This document shows, piece after piece, positions 16,763 through 25,149 of a stretch of 64,000 bases of DNA (position 1 is its first letter; each line of letters begins with the position of its first letter). The DNA lies in assembly GCF_018388465.1 (NCBI RefSeq), contig NZ_CP074404.1:1736001-1800000 (forward strand), read 5' to 3'. This DNA comes from Cellulomonas fengjieae (lineage in GTDB: Bacteria > Actinomycetota > Actinomycetes > Actinomycetales > Cellulomonadaceae). The notes beneath the pieces were generated by a model. The model was not told where the DNA came from. It saw only the letters and a list, made by a program, of their open reading frames with translations, and searched no databases. The position numbers and the translations under genes are program-made.

Positions 16763-17326
16763 TCAGCGCAGCCAGCCGTTGCCGACGATGCGGGCCCAGA
16801 TCTTGCCGACGCCCCAGGTGTCACCGGAGAGGGTGGCGGCGGCGATGATCAGGAGCAGCGCCTCGTGCCAGTGCGAGTCGACGATGGGGTTCGTGCCGCC
16901 GAGGACCGGCGGCAGCTCTGCCAGGTACATGAAGAGCATGAGCAGGGTGCCGGTCACGGCCGCGATCTTCAGGCCGGCCCCGGCCATGACGGCGACGCCG
17001 ATGCCGAGCAGGCCTGCCATGAACAGCACGTCGCCGAACGGGTTGGCGAACAGCTGGAAGAAGTCGGCGAACGGTCCCTCGATGCCGCCGATGAAGCCCT
17101 GCGCGGGCGTCCCGCCGTTGATCCAGGCACGCTCGGAAGGCGTCGCGAACCCGAGGCCGAACAGCTTGTCGATGAAGGCCCACAGGAACGTGAACCCGAT
17201 GACGATGCGGGACACGGCGAGGATCCTGCGGACGCCGAGCCGCGTGACGATCTGCTCCTGGTACACGATCCCGTCGGCGGTGCCCGACGTGGCTTGACTG
17301 GTGGGTGATCCGGCGGTGGTGGACAT
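16763..17326 (-). CDS. DoxX family membrane protein
   Basis: The 187-residue protein begins at ATG 17326 after an AGGAG ribosome site. It has four likely membrane segments: SRIVIGFTFLWAFIDKLFGLGF near 45-65, PFGDVLFMAGLLGIGVAVMAGAG near 105-127, IAAVTGTLLMLFMYLAEL near 130-147 and HEALLLIIAAATL near 160-172. The family includes thiosulfate:quinone oxidoreductase small subunits and proteins linked to sulfide or redox defence. The usual W-A-F-x-D-K-L and later G-x-G features are present. A GGGCC-N4-GTCCT palindrome lies 131 bases upstream. It is likely a single-gene unit; the specific reaction is not shown by the sequence. Confidence 0.87.
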   Translation of the reverse strand: MSTTAGSPTSQATSGTADGIVYQEQIVTRLGVRRILAVSRIVIGFTFLWAFIDKLFGLGFATPSERAWINGGTPAQGFIGGIEGPFADFFQLFANPFGDVLFMAGLLGIGVAVMAGAGLKIAAVTGTLLMLFMYLAELPPVLGGTNPIVDSHWHEALLLIIAAATLSGDTWGVGKIWARIVGNGWLR

Positions 17327-17456
17327 CTCTGTGCTCCTGTGGTTGTCCTGGGACCCACGAGATGCGTCCGCTGGGCGGACGTGGTGCTCACACACTCGAA
17401 GGTCGTCGTTGGTCTTCGTGTAAGGAACGCTATGACCGGCGACCGGTGGTGGGCAT

Positions 17457-17470
17457 GGGCCCATGGTCCT
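17457..17470. promoter_or_regulatory. candidate DosR/DevR-like box before doxX
   Basis: GGGCCCATGGTCCT has the GGGNC-N4-GNCCC form of DosR/DevR boxes, with one imperfect half. It overlaps a 12-base perfect palindrome at 17454-17465. A closer match lies before nrdD at 22746. GC-rich DNA makes such matches easy to find by chance. Confidence 0.35.
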
Positions 17471-17523
17471 GACCTGTGAGCATCCGCGACGAGGGCGCCG
17501 TGGCGAGCGGCGACGCTCCAGCC

Positions 17524-18000
17524 TCAGCCGTCGAGGCGAGCGGCGACGTCGGCAGGGAAGCCGCCGGTCGCGATCGGCCCCCACCGGGTAGGGGTGATGC
17601 GGATCAGGGACTTGCCCTGGGTCCGCATGGCCGCGCGGTACTCCGCCCAGTCGGGGTGCTCACCGGCGATGCAGCGGTAGTAGTCCACCAGGGCGTCCTC
17701 GGCCTGCGGCATGTGCAGCACCTCGCCGTCCCCGTCGACCTGGACCCACGGGCCGTCGAAGTCGTCCGAGAGCACGCACACCGTCACCCGCGGGTCACGC
17801 TCCACGTTGACCGCCTTCGCCCGGCCCGGGTAGGTCGAGATCACCAGGCGACCGTGGTCGTCGACGCCCCCGGAGACGGGCGAGACCTGCGGCCGGCCGT
17901 CCTGCCGCGTGGTGACGAGCACGAAGTGGTGCCGCTCGCGGACGAACTCGAGGAGACCCGGCAGGTCGACGGTGCGGGTGGTCGCGATGGATCGAGGCAT
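17524..18000 (-). CDS. PPOX-class F420-dependent oxidoreductase family protein
   Basis: The 158-residue protein has the split-barrel fold of pyridoxamine-phosphate-oxidase-like proteins: HHFVLVTTRQDGRPQVSPVSGGVDDHGRLVIST covers the first strands. RAKAVNVERDPRVTVCVLSD is the usual cofactor-binding turn. Actinobacterial relatives of this length bind FMN or the deazaflavin F420 and reduce small molecules such as quinones or biliverdin. Start and length fit the family, and no signal peptide is present. It lies among other redox genes: DoxX downstream and a zinc dehydrogenase divergent upstream. Which cofactor is used cannot be read from the sequence alone. Confidence 0.85.
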   Translation of the reverse strand: MPRSIATTRTVDLPGLLEFVRERHHFVLVTTRQDGRPQVSPVSGGVDDHGRLVISTYPGRAKAVNVERDPRVTVCVLSDDFDGPWVQVDGDGEVLHMPQAEDALVDYYRCIAGEHPDWAEYRAAMRTQGKSLIRITPTRWGPIATGGFPADVAARLDG

Positions 18001-18110
18001 GCACCCAGGCTAGGTCGCGTGCCGTCCGGGAGGCGCGGCGTGCGACGCGGTGCGAGGGTGGGCCATCGCTGAGAAGCAGCGCTGAGCTCCGCGACGAGGT
18101 AGGTGCGCTG

Positions 18111-19259
18111 ATGCGTGCGATGGTCTATCGGGGCCCGTACAAGGTGCGGGTCGAGGAGAAGGACATCCCGACGATCGAGCATCCCAACGATGCCGTCGTC
18201 AGGGTGAGCATGGCGGCGATCTGCGGCTCTGACCTGCATCTCTACCACGGGTTGATGCCGGACACGCGTGTCGGGACCACCTTCGGGCACGAGTTCGTCG
18301 GCGTGGTCCACGAGGTGGGTCCGTCGGTGCAGAACCTGCGGGTGGGCGACCGGGTGATGGTCCCGTTCAACATCTTCTGCGGCTCGTGCTTCTTCTGCGC
18401 GCGCGGGCTGTACTCCAACTGTCACAACGTGAACCCGAACGCGACGGCGGTCGGTGGCATCTACGGCTACTCGCACACCTGCGGCGGGTACGACGGGGGA
18501 CAGGCCGAGTACGTGCGGGTGCCCTTCGCCGACGTCGGCCCGAGCATCATCCCGGCCTGGCTGGACGACGAGGACGCCGTCCTGCTCACCGACGCGCTGG
18601 CCACCGGGTACTTCGGCGCGCAGCTGGGCGGGATCACCGAGGGTGACGTGGTCGTCGTGTTCGGCGCCGGGCCGGTGGGCCTGTACGCAGCCCGGTCGGC
18701 GTGGCTGATGGGCGCCGGGCGCGTGATCGTGGTGGACCACCTGGAGTACCGCCTCGAGAAGGCGCGCACCTTCGCGCACGCCGAGACCCTCAACTTCGCC
18801 GAGTACGACGACATCGTGGTCGAGATGAAGAAGACCACCGGGTACCTGGGGGCCGACGTCGCGATCGACGCGGTCGGTGCCGAGGCGGACGGCGACCTCC
18901 TGCAGCACGTCACCGGCGCGAAGCTGAAGCTGCAGGGTGGCTCGCCGGTGGCGCTGAACTGGGCCATCGACTCGGTGCGCAAGGGCGGGACGGTCTCGGT
19001 GATGGGCGCCTACGGTCCCATCTTCAGTGCCGTGAAGTTCGGGGACGCGGTGAACAAGGGCCTCACGCTGCGGATGAACCAGTGCCCGGTCAAGCGGCAG
19101 TGGCCCCGGCTCTTCGAGCACCTCCAGGCCGGCTACTTCCGACCCAGCGACCTGGTGACCCACCGCATCCCGCTCGAGCACATCGCCGAGGGGTACCACA
19201 TCTTCTCGTCCAAGCTCGACGGCTGCATCAAGCCGTTGATCGTGCCGAACGCCGCGTGA
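18111..19259 (+). CDS. zinc alcohol dehydrogenase, formaldehyde-dehydrogenase-like
   Basis: This 382-residue medium-chain dehydrogenase has catalytic zinc ligands in ICGSDLHLYHG near residue 38 and GHEFVG near 63. The structural zinc loop has four Cys (FCGSCFFCARGLYSNC) near 90-105, and the NAD-binding VVVFGAGPVGLYAA lies near 182-195. The insert with GIYGYSHTCGGYDGGQAEYVRVP and the length are typical of the glutathione-independent formaldehyde dehydrogenase-like subgroup. The likely activity is NAD-linked aldehyde/alcohol conversion. It is followed 12 bases later by a small gene on the same strand, so the two form an operon. Upstream is a PPOX gene in the opposite direction. Confidence 0.92.
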   Translation: MRAMVYRGPYKVRVEEKDIPTIEHPNDAVVRVSMAAICGSDLHLYHGLMPDTRVGTTFGHEFVGVVHEVGPSVQNLRVGDRVMVPFNIFCGSCFFCARGLYSNCHNVNPNATAVGGIYGYSHTCGGYDGGQAEYVRVPFADVGPSIIPAWLDDEDAVLLTDALATGYFGAQLGGITEGDVVVVFGAGPVGLYAARSAWLMGAGRVIVVDHLEYRLEKARTFAHAETLNFAEYDDIVVEMKKTTGYLGADVAIDAVGAEADGDLLQHVTGAKLKLQGGSPVALNWAIDSVRKGGTVSVMGAYGPIFSAVKFGDAVNKGLTLRMNQCPVKRQWPRLFEHLQAGYFRPSDLVTHRIPLEHIAEGYHIFSSKLDGCIKPLIVPNAA

Positions 19260-19271
19260 GGGGACCCCGCC

Positions 19272-19844
19272 ATGACCTATACGAAGGACAAGCCGTCCCT
19301 CCCGGAGTCGACCGAGCAGCTCCGCGCGCGCATCCCGGGCTGGGGTGCCGACCTGGACCCGGCCGACCGGCCCTCGGTGCCGCGTGAGCGCTACGACCCC
19401 GGTGCCACGGGTGCGCACTGGGACTTCCCCGAGCGCCAGCCGGAGCTGCGGCCGCGGGAGCGGTCCATCGAGCACGAGTTCCTCACCCCGGTGTTCGGCA
19501 CCGTGGCGCCGCTGCACGGCGTGTCGGGTGCCCTACGCCGGCTGGCCTACGAGCGCTACAGCGAGGCGCGCGCGGCGCACTGGCTGATCCTGATCGGCGC
19601 CGACCGGGTCGACGCGTTCGGCAGCCACGTGCGGTCGCTGTTCTCGGCGCGCCCCGACAACCCGGTGACCGAGACCGGCATCCGTGCGGAGCTGACGCAC
19701 CACGGCATCGCGTCGCGCAGGGGGACGCACCGGGTGGACACCCGGCACCAGCCGGTCGACGTGCTCGTCGTCGCCGGGCCCTGGGTCACGGCGGCCGCCG
19801 GGGCCGCCCTCGTGGTGCGAGCCGTGACTCGACGCCGCCGGTAG
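19272..19844 (+). CDS. conserved hypothetical protein paired with the zinc dehydrogenase
   Basis: The 190-residue protein begins MTYTKDKPSLPESTEQLR after a GAGGGGA ribosome site. The first 80 residues are hydrophilic and rich in Pro, Arg and Asp. The middle holds PVFGTVAPLHGVSGALRRLAYERYSEARAAHWLILI, which is helical and weakly hydrophobic. A hydrophobic stretch near the end (VDVLVVAGPWVTAAAGAALVVRAV) precedes Arg residues and could be a membrane anchor. I do not recognise a functional domain. Tight spacing to the dehydrogenase suggests a related role, for example membrane attachment of that enzyme, but this is only inferred. Confidence 0.75.
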   Translation: MTYTKDKPSLPESTEQLRARIPGWGADLDPADRPSVPRERYDPGATGAHWDFPERQPELRPRERSIEHEFLTPVFGTVAPLHGVSGALRRLAYERYSEARAAHWLILIGADRVDAFGSHVRSLFSARPDNPVTETGIRAELTHHGIASRRGTHRVDTRHQPVDVLVVAGPWVTAAAGAALVVRAVTRRRR

Positions 19845-19847
19845 CGG

Positions 19848-20417
19848 TCAGCCTGCGCGCCACGGCACGGCGCTGCCCGCGGCCAAGGACCGGGGAACGT
19901 CGAGCACGCGCTGGTTCCGGCTGCCGCGGAACGCGAGCGACAGGTCGCGCGCGGCCAGCTCGAACCGTCCGTCGACGAGCACGTCCAGCTCCGTGAGCAG
20001 CTCGAGCTTGTCCTGCTGGCCGGCGCCGACCTCGGCCAGCAGCTCCTCGAACGTGTAGCCGGTCCAGCACCAGACGTCCTTGGCGCGGCCGTGGGCGGTG
20101 CGCAGGCGGCGCACCACCCGCAGGCACACCCGTGTGCTCAGGAACGGCTCACCGCCGAGCAGGGACAGCCCTTGGACCGCCTCGTGACCCAGGTCGGTGA
20201 CGATCCGCTCCTCGAGCTCGTCGTCGAACGGGCGGCCGTACCGGAAGCTCCACGCGGCCTCGTTGAAGCAGCCGGCGCAGGCGAACGGGCAGCCGCTGAC
20301 GTAGAGGCTGCACCGAACGCCCTCCCCGTCGACCATGACGAACGGCTTGTAGTCGGCCACGAGGTCGCTGCTCAGGGTGGCCGTGCGCCACTGGCCCGGC
20401 CGGGGGTCGTGGGCCAC
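19848..20417 (-). CDS. nrdG: anaerobic ribonucleotide reductase activating enzyme (radical SAM)
   Basis: The 189-residue protein carries the radical-SAM cysteine motif C-x3-C-x2-C in GCPFACAGCFN near residues 42-51 and SLLGGEPFL, the SAM-binding GGE motif. It uses a 4Fe-4S cluster and S-adenosylmethionine to create the glycyl radical on NrdD. I place the start at GTG 20417, two bases after the nrdD stop, which gives translational coupling and a family-like length. The open frame continues into nrdD without any better start. Transcription comes from the nrdD promoter, so control by NrdR is expected. Function is limited to anaerobic conditions. Confidence 0.93.
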   Translation of the reverse strand: MAHDPRPGQWRTATLSSDLVADYKPFVMVDGEGVRCSLYVSGCPFACAGCFNEAAWSFRYGRPFDDELEERIVTDLGHEAVQGLSLLGGEPFLSTRVCLRVVRRLRTAHGRAKDVWCWTGYTFEELLAEVGAGQQDKLELLTELDVLVDGRFELAARDLSLAFRGSRNQRVLDVPRSLAAGSAVPWRAG

Positions 20418-20419
20418 GG

Positions 20420-22672
20420 TCAGGCGGTGCCGGACGGGTCGGGCATCGCCCCGGTGCTGCCGGACAGGTGCTTCACCCGGGACGAGATCTCCACGTGCCG
20501 CCCGTGGACCATGGGCCGCTGCTGCGGGTTGCCGAGGTAGCCGCAGGTCCGCTTGACCACGTCGCACGAGCTCGGGTCGGTGTTGCCGCAGCCCGGGCAC
20601 CGGAAGCCGCGCTCGGTCGGGTCGAAGTCACCGGAGAAGCCGCACTCGAAGCAGTGGTCGATGGGCGTGTTCGTGCCCAGGTAACCCACCCGGTCGTACG
20701 CGTAGTCCCACACCGCCTCGAGCGCCTTGGGGTTCTGCTGCAGCACGGGGTACTCGCAGTAGTGGATGAACCCACCCGACGCGTACCGGGGGTAGTCCTG
20801 CTCGAAGTCCAGCTTCTCGAACGGGGTGGGGCTCTTGCGCACGTCGTAGTGGAAGCTGTTCGTGTAGTAGTCCTTGTCGGTGATGTCGGCGACGGCGCCG
20901 AACTTCTTCTTGTCCAGGCGGCAGAAGCGGTCCGTCAGGCTCTCGCTCGGAGTCGAGTACACCGAGAACTTGTAGCCGTGCTCGTCGGTCCACGCCTGTG
21001 CGTGCTCCGCCAGCGTCCGCAGCACCCGGAGCGTGAACTCCTTGGCCTCGGGGTTCTGCTCCCACGCTCCGCCGTAGAACGCGGCGGCCGCCTCGTAGAG
21101 CCCGATGTAGCCGAGCGACACGGTCGCCCGGCCGCCGCGGAAGAGGGCGTCGACGTCGTCGTCCGGCCGCAGGCGACGACCGAAGGCACCGTGCACGTAC
21201 AGGATTGGCGCGTTGGCCGGCACCGCCTCCTTGCACCGCTGCACGCGGTACAGCATGGCGTCGCGCACCGTCGCCAGGCGCTCCTCGAGGAGCGCCCAGA
21301 ACGCCTGCGGGTCATCTCGGGTCTCGAGCGCGATGCGCGGGACGTTGAGGGTCACGACGCCCAGGTTCATCCGGCCCTCGACGACGTCGTCGCCGTTCTC
21401 GTCGGCCCAGCCCTGCAGAAAGGAACGGCAGCCCATGGGCACCTTGAAGGACCCGGTGAGGTCCACGATCTTGTCGTAGCTGAGGATGTCCGGATACATG
21501 CGCTTGGTGGAGCACTCGACGGCGAGCTGCTTGATGTCGTAGTTGGGGTCCTGCTCGGTCAGGTTCAGGCCGCGGCGCAGGGTGAAGATGAGCTTCGGGA
21601 AGATGGCGGTGCGCCTCTCCCGGCCGAGCCCGACGATGCGGATCTGCAGGATGGCGCGCTGGATCTCGCGCTCGAACCAGCCCTCGCCGAGGCCGAAGCC
21701 GACCGACGTGAACGGCGTCTGGCCGTTGGACGTGAACAGCGTGTTGATCTCGTACTCGAGGCTCTGCATCGCGTCGTAGATGTCCTTGCGCGTCTTCTCC
21801 TCCGCGTATGCACGACGGCGCTCGGGCTCGGCGATCCAGCGCTCGGCGTCGGCCAGGTGCTTGGCGAAGTTCCGCTCGGCGTACGGCGCCAGCAGCTCGT
21901 CGATCCGGTTGACCGAGCAGCCGCCGTACTGGCTGGAGGAGACGTTCGCGATGATCTGCGTGATCTGCGCGGTGGCGGTCTGGATGGAGCGCGGCGGGTC
22001 GACCTGGGCGTTCCCGATCCGGAAGCCGTCGCTGAGCATCGTGCGGAAGTCGATGAGGCAGCAGTTCGTCATCGGCGCATACGGGTGGTAGTCGAGGTCG
22101 TGGTAGTGGAGGTCACCCTTGGCGTGGGCGTTCGCGACGTGGGGCGGCAGCATCCGCAGGCCGATCGCCTTGCTCACCGCACCGGCCGTCAGGTCGCGCT
22201 GCGTGTTGAAGACGTCGCTGTCCTTGTTGGCGTTCTCGTGGACGACCGCCTGGTCCTTGCCGATCAGCTGGCCGATCGAGTGGTTGATGTCCAGCGACCT
22301 GCTGCGCGCCAGGTCCCGCTCGACGCGGTAGTCGATGTAGACGCGCGCCACCTCGTACTCGTGCGACTCCAGGAGCGTGTGCTCGACGACGTTCTGGATC
22401 TCGTAGATCTTCACCTCGTCGACGAACCGCGTCGCGAGCTCCGCCGACACCCGACCGACGAGGTCCGCGAGGGTGAGCTCGTGCAGCGGGGTGATGGCTC
22501 CGTGGACCTCGAGGAACGCCTTGGCGAGGGCGGCGTGGATGCGGCCGGCGTCGAAGGGCAGCGCCCTGCCGTCCCGCTTGCGCACGACCAGGGTGGCCGG
22601 TGCATCCGCGACCTCCGCGACGGTTCCCGCCCGCTCGGCTCCGTCCAGCTCGATCGCAGTCACGGCACTCAC
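20420..22672 (-). CDS. nrdD: anaerobic ribonucleoside-triphosphate reductase
   Basis: The 750-residue glycyl-radical enzyme reduces ribonucleoside triphosphates to deoxynucleotides without oxygen. An N-terminal ATP-cone domain (about 25-125) contains VVRKRDGRALPFDAGRIHAAL for allosteric control. The catalytic barrel includes YGGCSVNRIDE with an active-site Cys, and a zinc-binding CFECGFSG...CPGCG lies near the end. The radical site is RTCGYLGN with Gly711. Length and order match E. coli-type class III enzymes. Upstream are two NrdR boxes and a possible DosR-like box. Its presence indicates that this high-GC bacterium can grow or survive without oxygen. Confidence 0.96.
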   Translation of the reverse strand: MSAVTAIELDGAERAGTVAEVADAPATLVVRKRDGRALPFDAGRIHAALAKAFLEVHGAITPLHELTLADLVGRVSAELATRFVDEVKIYEIQNVVEHTLLESHEYEVARVYIDYRVERDLARSRSLDINHSIGQLIGKDQAVVHENANKDSDVFNTQRDLTAGAVSKAIGLRMLPPHVANAHAKGDLHYHDLDYHPYAPMTNCCLIDFRTMLSDGFRIGNAQVDPPRSIQTATAQITQIIANVSSSQYGGCSVNRIDELLAPYAERNFAKHLADAERWIAEPERRRAYAEEKTRKDIYDAMQSLEYEINTLFTSNGQTPFTSVGFGLGEGWFEREIQRAILQIRIVGLGRERRTAIFPKLIFTLRRGLNLTEQDPNYDIKQLAVECSTKRMYPDILSYDKIVDLTGSFKVPMGCRSFLQGWADENGDDVVEGRMNLGVVTLNVPRIALETRDDPQAFWALLEERLATVRDAMLYRVQRCKEAVPANAPILYVHGAFGRRLRPDDDVDALFRGGRATVSLGYIGLYEAAAAFYGGAWEQNPEAKEFTLRVLRTLAEHAQAWTDEHGYKFSVYSTPSESLTDRFCRLDKKKFGAVADITDKDYYTNSFHYDVRKSPTPFEKLDFEQDYPRYASGGFIHYCEYPVLQQNPKALEAVWDYAYDRVGYLGTNTPIDHCFECGFSGDFDPTERGFRCPGCGNTDPSSCDVVKRTCGYLGNPQQRPMVHGRHVEISSRVKHLSGSTGAMPDPSGTA

Positions 22673-22686
22673 TCCTCGTCATCAGC

Positions 22687-22732
22687 CACTAGATGTAGTG
22701 CGAACTACACGCGTGCAACACTAGATCTAGGG
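22687..22732. promoter_or_regulatory. tandem NrdR boxes before nrdD
   Basis: CACTAGATGTAGTG (22687-22700) and CACTAGATCTAGGG (22719-22732) both match the NrdR box form ACAC-W-AT-rich-W-GTGT as seen in actinobacteria. Their centres are 32 bases apart, about three helical turns, which is the classical NrdR arrangement. They lie 15-60 bases before the nrdD start, where they would overlap the promoter. Confidence 0.85.
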
Positions 22733-22920
22733 GCAAAGGAGGCCTGGGCCCAAGGGCCCATCTCGGGTGGTGAGCGGGTGAAATCGCGGGGAGTCGCCGC
22801 GCCAGCAGCCACGCCGAGACGCCGATGCAGGTTGTAGTTGATCTTGCGCCTCAGGTCGGCCTGCGCCGCGCCGTACATCTTGAGCATCATCAGCCCGTTG
22901 GTGGTGTCGCCGAGTGTCAT
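22705..22920 (-). CDS. short unrecognised open frame upstream of nrdD
   Basis: From ATG 22920 the frame encodes 71 residues beginning MTLGDTTNGLMMLKMYGAAQ and continuing with a basic helical stretch (ADLRRKINYNLHRRL). The first 40 residues look protein-like, but the rest reads through the DosR-like box and part of the NrdR boxes, which is odd for a real gene. It could be a small regulator, the remnant of a larger gene, or not coding. I do not recognise it. Confidence 0.3.
   Translation of the reverse strand: MTLGDTTNGLMMLKMYGAAQADLRRKINYNLHRRLGVAAGAATPRDFTRSPPEMGPWAQASFAPRSSVARV
22746..22759. promoter_or_regulatory. candidate DosR/DevR-like box before nrdD
   Basis: GGGCCCAAGGGCCC, extended by T and A on its flanks, has the GGGNC-N4-GNCCC symmetry of DosR/DevR boxes. 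It is centred about 80 bases upstream of the nrdD start, beside the NrdR boxes. The location before an anaerobic gene makes the call plausible. Confidence 0.45.
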
Positions 22921-22959
22921 CGCGGCGGTTGACGGCACCTTGGCGGCCCGACGGCTGGG

Positions 22960-23523
22960 TCAGACCGACGCGTCCGGCACGAGGTGTGCCGCCAGGCGGA
23001 GCACCAGCTCGCGTCGGCGCGCGTGGTCGGCGGCCGTCGGCTCGGTCGGTATCGGGACCACGTGCCACGCCTCGCAGAAGCTGATCAGGAGGGCGAAGAC
23101 GTCCTGCGGCGCCCAGCGGGGGTCGATCCGGCCGGCCTGCGTCAGCTCGCGCACGCGACGCAGCGGGTCCCGCTCGGAGGCGGCGATGATGGTGCGCAGG
23201 TCGTCCTCGATCTCGAGCCTGGCCCAGGTGAGGATGCGTAGGTTGTGGGCGTCGGCGCTGATGTGGTCGAACATCCGGGCGGCGAGCGTGACGACGTCGT
23301 CGACGTCGTCCCCGATGGCGCGGTCGAGGTCCGCGACGGCGTCGAGCACGCACGCGGTGAACAGGCCGTGCTTGTCGGAGTAGTAGGCGTAGATGCGCTG
23401 GACGTTGGCGCCGGCCGCCTTCGCGATGCGGTCGACGCGCGCCCCTGCGAGCCCGTGCGCCGCGAACTCGATGTGGGCAGCGTCACGGATCTTGGCTCGG
23501 GTCTGGGCCCCGTCATCGCGCAT
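22960..23523 (-). CDS. TetR family transcriptional repressor
   Basis: The 187-residue protein has an N-terminal TetR DNA-binding domain (about 8-55): RAKIRDAAHIEFAAHGLAGARVDRIAKAAGANVQRIYAYYSDKHGLF, where the A-x-x-x-G-A-N-x-x-x-I-Y-x-Y-x-x recognition helix is clear. The rest is the helical ligand-binding domain, which varies between members. It is transcribed away from the MFS efflux gene with 56 bases between them, and a perfect palindrome in that gap is the probable operator for both genes. The expected role is ligand-released repression of the pump and of itself. The start at ATG 23523 gives the usual length. Confidence 0.93.
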   Translation of the reverse strand: MRDDGAQTRAKIRDAAHIEFAAHGLAGARVDRIAKAAGANVQRIYAYYSDKHGLFTACVLDAVADLDRAIGDDVDDVVTLAARMFDHISADAHNLRILTWARLEIEDDLRTIIAASERDPLRRVRELTQAGRIDPRWAPQDVFALLISFCEAWHVVPIPTEPTAADHARRRELVLRLAAHLVPDASV

Positions 23524-23543
23524 GGCCGTACGGTACCGTCCTA

Positions 23544-23559
23544 AAGCAAACACTTGCTT
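23544..23559. promoter_or_regulatory. TetR operator between divergent regulator and pump
   Basis: AAGCAA at 23544-23549 and TTGCTT at 23554-23559 form a perfect inverted repeat around ACAC. It occupies the centre of the 56-base gap between the divergent genes. The local drop in GC content supports an overlapping promoter. Confidence 0.8.
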
Positions 23560-23579
23560 GCAATAGAAGGATCGCCTAC

Positions 23580-25037
23580 GTGACTTCCACGGTCTCACCG
23601 CCCACACCGCCCGCGCTCCAGGCACCGATCTCCAGGAACCGCTGGTGGGTCCTCGTCGTCGTCGCCCTGACCCAGCTCGTCGTCGTCCTCGACGGCACGA
23701 TCGTGAACATCGCCCTGCCGCAGGCCCAGGAGTCGATCGGCCTCTCCGACGTCGAGCGTCAGTGGGTCGTCACGGCCTACGCGCTGTGCTTCGGCGCGCT
23801 CCTCCTGCTCGGTGGGCGCATCGCCGACTACTGGGGCCGCAAGCGCACCTTCATGGTGGGGATGATCGGCTTCGGCCTCGCCTCCGGCTACGGCGGTCTC
23901 GTCGACAGCGGGACCGAGCTCATCGTCGCCCGCGGCCTGCAGGGTGTCTTCGCCGCGCTCATGGCTCCGGCCGCGCTCGCGATCCTGACCACGACGTTCC
24001 CCGGCGGCAAGGACCGCATCACCGCGTTCGCCGTCTTCGGCAGCATCGCGGGAGCGGGCGCAGGCGTCGGGCTGGTCCTCGGCGGGGTGCTCACCGAGTT
24101 CGCGAGCTGGCGCTGGTGCCTGCTCGTCAACGTCCCGATCGTCGCGGTCGCCGTCCTCGCGGGAGCGTTCCTGCTGAAGGAGTCGCGGGCGGAGGGGGAC
24201 AAGACCTACGACTGGATCGGCGCCGTCCTTGTCATCCTCGGTCTGGGCTCCCTGGTCTACGGCTTCACGCGCGCCGAGCACGGGTGGGGACACGCCGACG
24301 TCATCGGCTTCATCGGGGGCGGTGTCGTCCTGCTGGCACTGTTCGTCTTCAGCCAGACCAAGGTCGCGCACCCGCTCCTGCCGCTGCGCGTCATCAACCA
24401 CCGGGTGCGTGCGGGTGCCCTGCTCCTGCAGGCGGTCGCCGGGACCGTCATGATCGGCGCGATGCTGTACGTGACGCTGCACCTGCAGATCGTGCTCGCG
24501 TTCAGCCCGCTCGAGGCCGGCTTGGCGTCGCTCCCGCTGACCGTGGTCATCGGGGTCGTCGCACCCGTGCTGGCGAAGTTCCTGCCCGTCACGGGCCCGC
24601 GCGTGATCATGATCGTCGGTCCCGTGCTGGGCGCGGGCGCGATGCTCTATCTCAGCCGCCTGACGGCGGACGGTTCCTACGCCGTCCAGGTCCTGCCCGC
24701 CCTGGTCCTGCTCGGCGTGGGCATGGCGATGATGTTCGTGCCGATGCAGAACCTCGCGCTCGTCGGGGTCGAGCCGCACGACGCCGGGGTGGCAAGTGCG
24801 GCGACGAACGCGGCCATGCAGATCGGCGGGTCCATCGGCCTGGCCATCTTCACCGCGGTCTACGCGTCGGCCAGCGCCGGCGGCATGACGGTCGACGCCC
24901 TCGTCGACGGGTACTCCGCGGCGTTCGTCGCCACGGCCGTGACGCTCCTGGTCGGCATGGTCGTCGCCATCGTGTGCATCCGCGGGTCCAAGGAGGAGCT
25001 CATGCCCTCCGCCGACGGCGTGGTGCACCTGGGCTGA
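23580..25037 (+). CDS. MFS drug efflux transporter, 14-helix DHA2 type
   Basis: The 485-residue protein is almost wholly hydrophobic, with about fourteen membrane helices. Motif A-like GGRIADYWGRKRTF lies between helices 2 and 3 (about 77-90), and the first helix holds LDGTIVNIALP, the D1 motif of the EmrB/QacA group. The antiporter motif C region (GSIAGAGAGVGLVLGGVL) is near 152-170. Such pumps exchange protons for dyes, antiseptics or antibiotics. The start is GTG at 23580. Control by the divergent TetR gene is expected. Substrate is not predictable. Confidence 0.92.
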   Translation: MTSTVSPPTPPALQAPISRNRWWVLVVVALTQLVVVLDGTIVNIALPQAQESIGLSDVERQWVVTAYALCFGALLLLGGRIADYWGRKRTFMVGMIGFGLASGYGGLVDSGTELIVARGLQGVFAALMAPAALAILTTTFPGGKDRITAFAVFGSIAGAGAGVGLVLGGVLTEFASWRWCLLVNVPIVAVAVLAGAFLLKESRAEGDKTYDWIGAVLVILGLGSLVYGFTRAEHGWGHADVIGFIGGGVVLLALFVFSQTKVAHPLLPLRVINHRVRAGALLLQAVAGTVMIGAMLYVTLHLQIVLAFSPLEAGLASLPLTVVIGVVAPVLAKFLPVTGPRVIMIVGPVLGAGAMLYLSRLTADGSYAVQVLPALVLLGVGMAMMFVPMQNLALVGVEPHDAGVASAATNAAMQIGGSIGLAIFTAVYASASAGGMTVDALVDGYSAAFVATAVTLLVGMVVAIVCIRGSKEELMPSADGVVHLG

Positions 25038-25049
25038 GGCCGTCGCGCG

Positions 25050-25082
25050 CGGTGGCCGGTGGTCGGTGACCACCGGCCACCG
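25050..25082 (+). terminator. hairpin terminator after the MFS gene
   Basis: A perfect 15-base inverted repeat (25050-25064 with 25068-25082) with a 3-base loop starts 13 bases after the MFS stop codon. Confidence 0.8.
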
Positions 25083-25149
25083 GCGTCCGGGCGCCCGTGC
25101 CCGCGGGCCTGCACGTGCGGTCGCGCCGTGCCGGTGGAAGCCTGGTCCC

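Noticed and set aside
20468..22837. Plus-strand frame of nearly 800 codons opposite nrdD
   Set aside because: Entirely antisense to nrdD and rich in Val/Arg/Gly repeats; no domain is recognisable.
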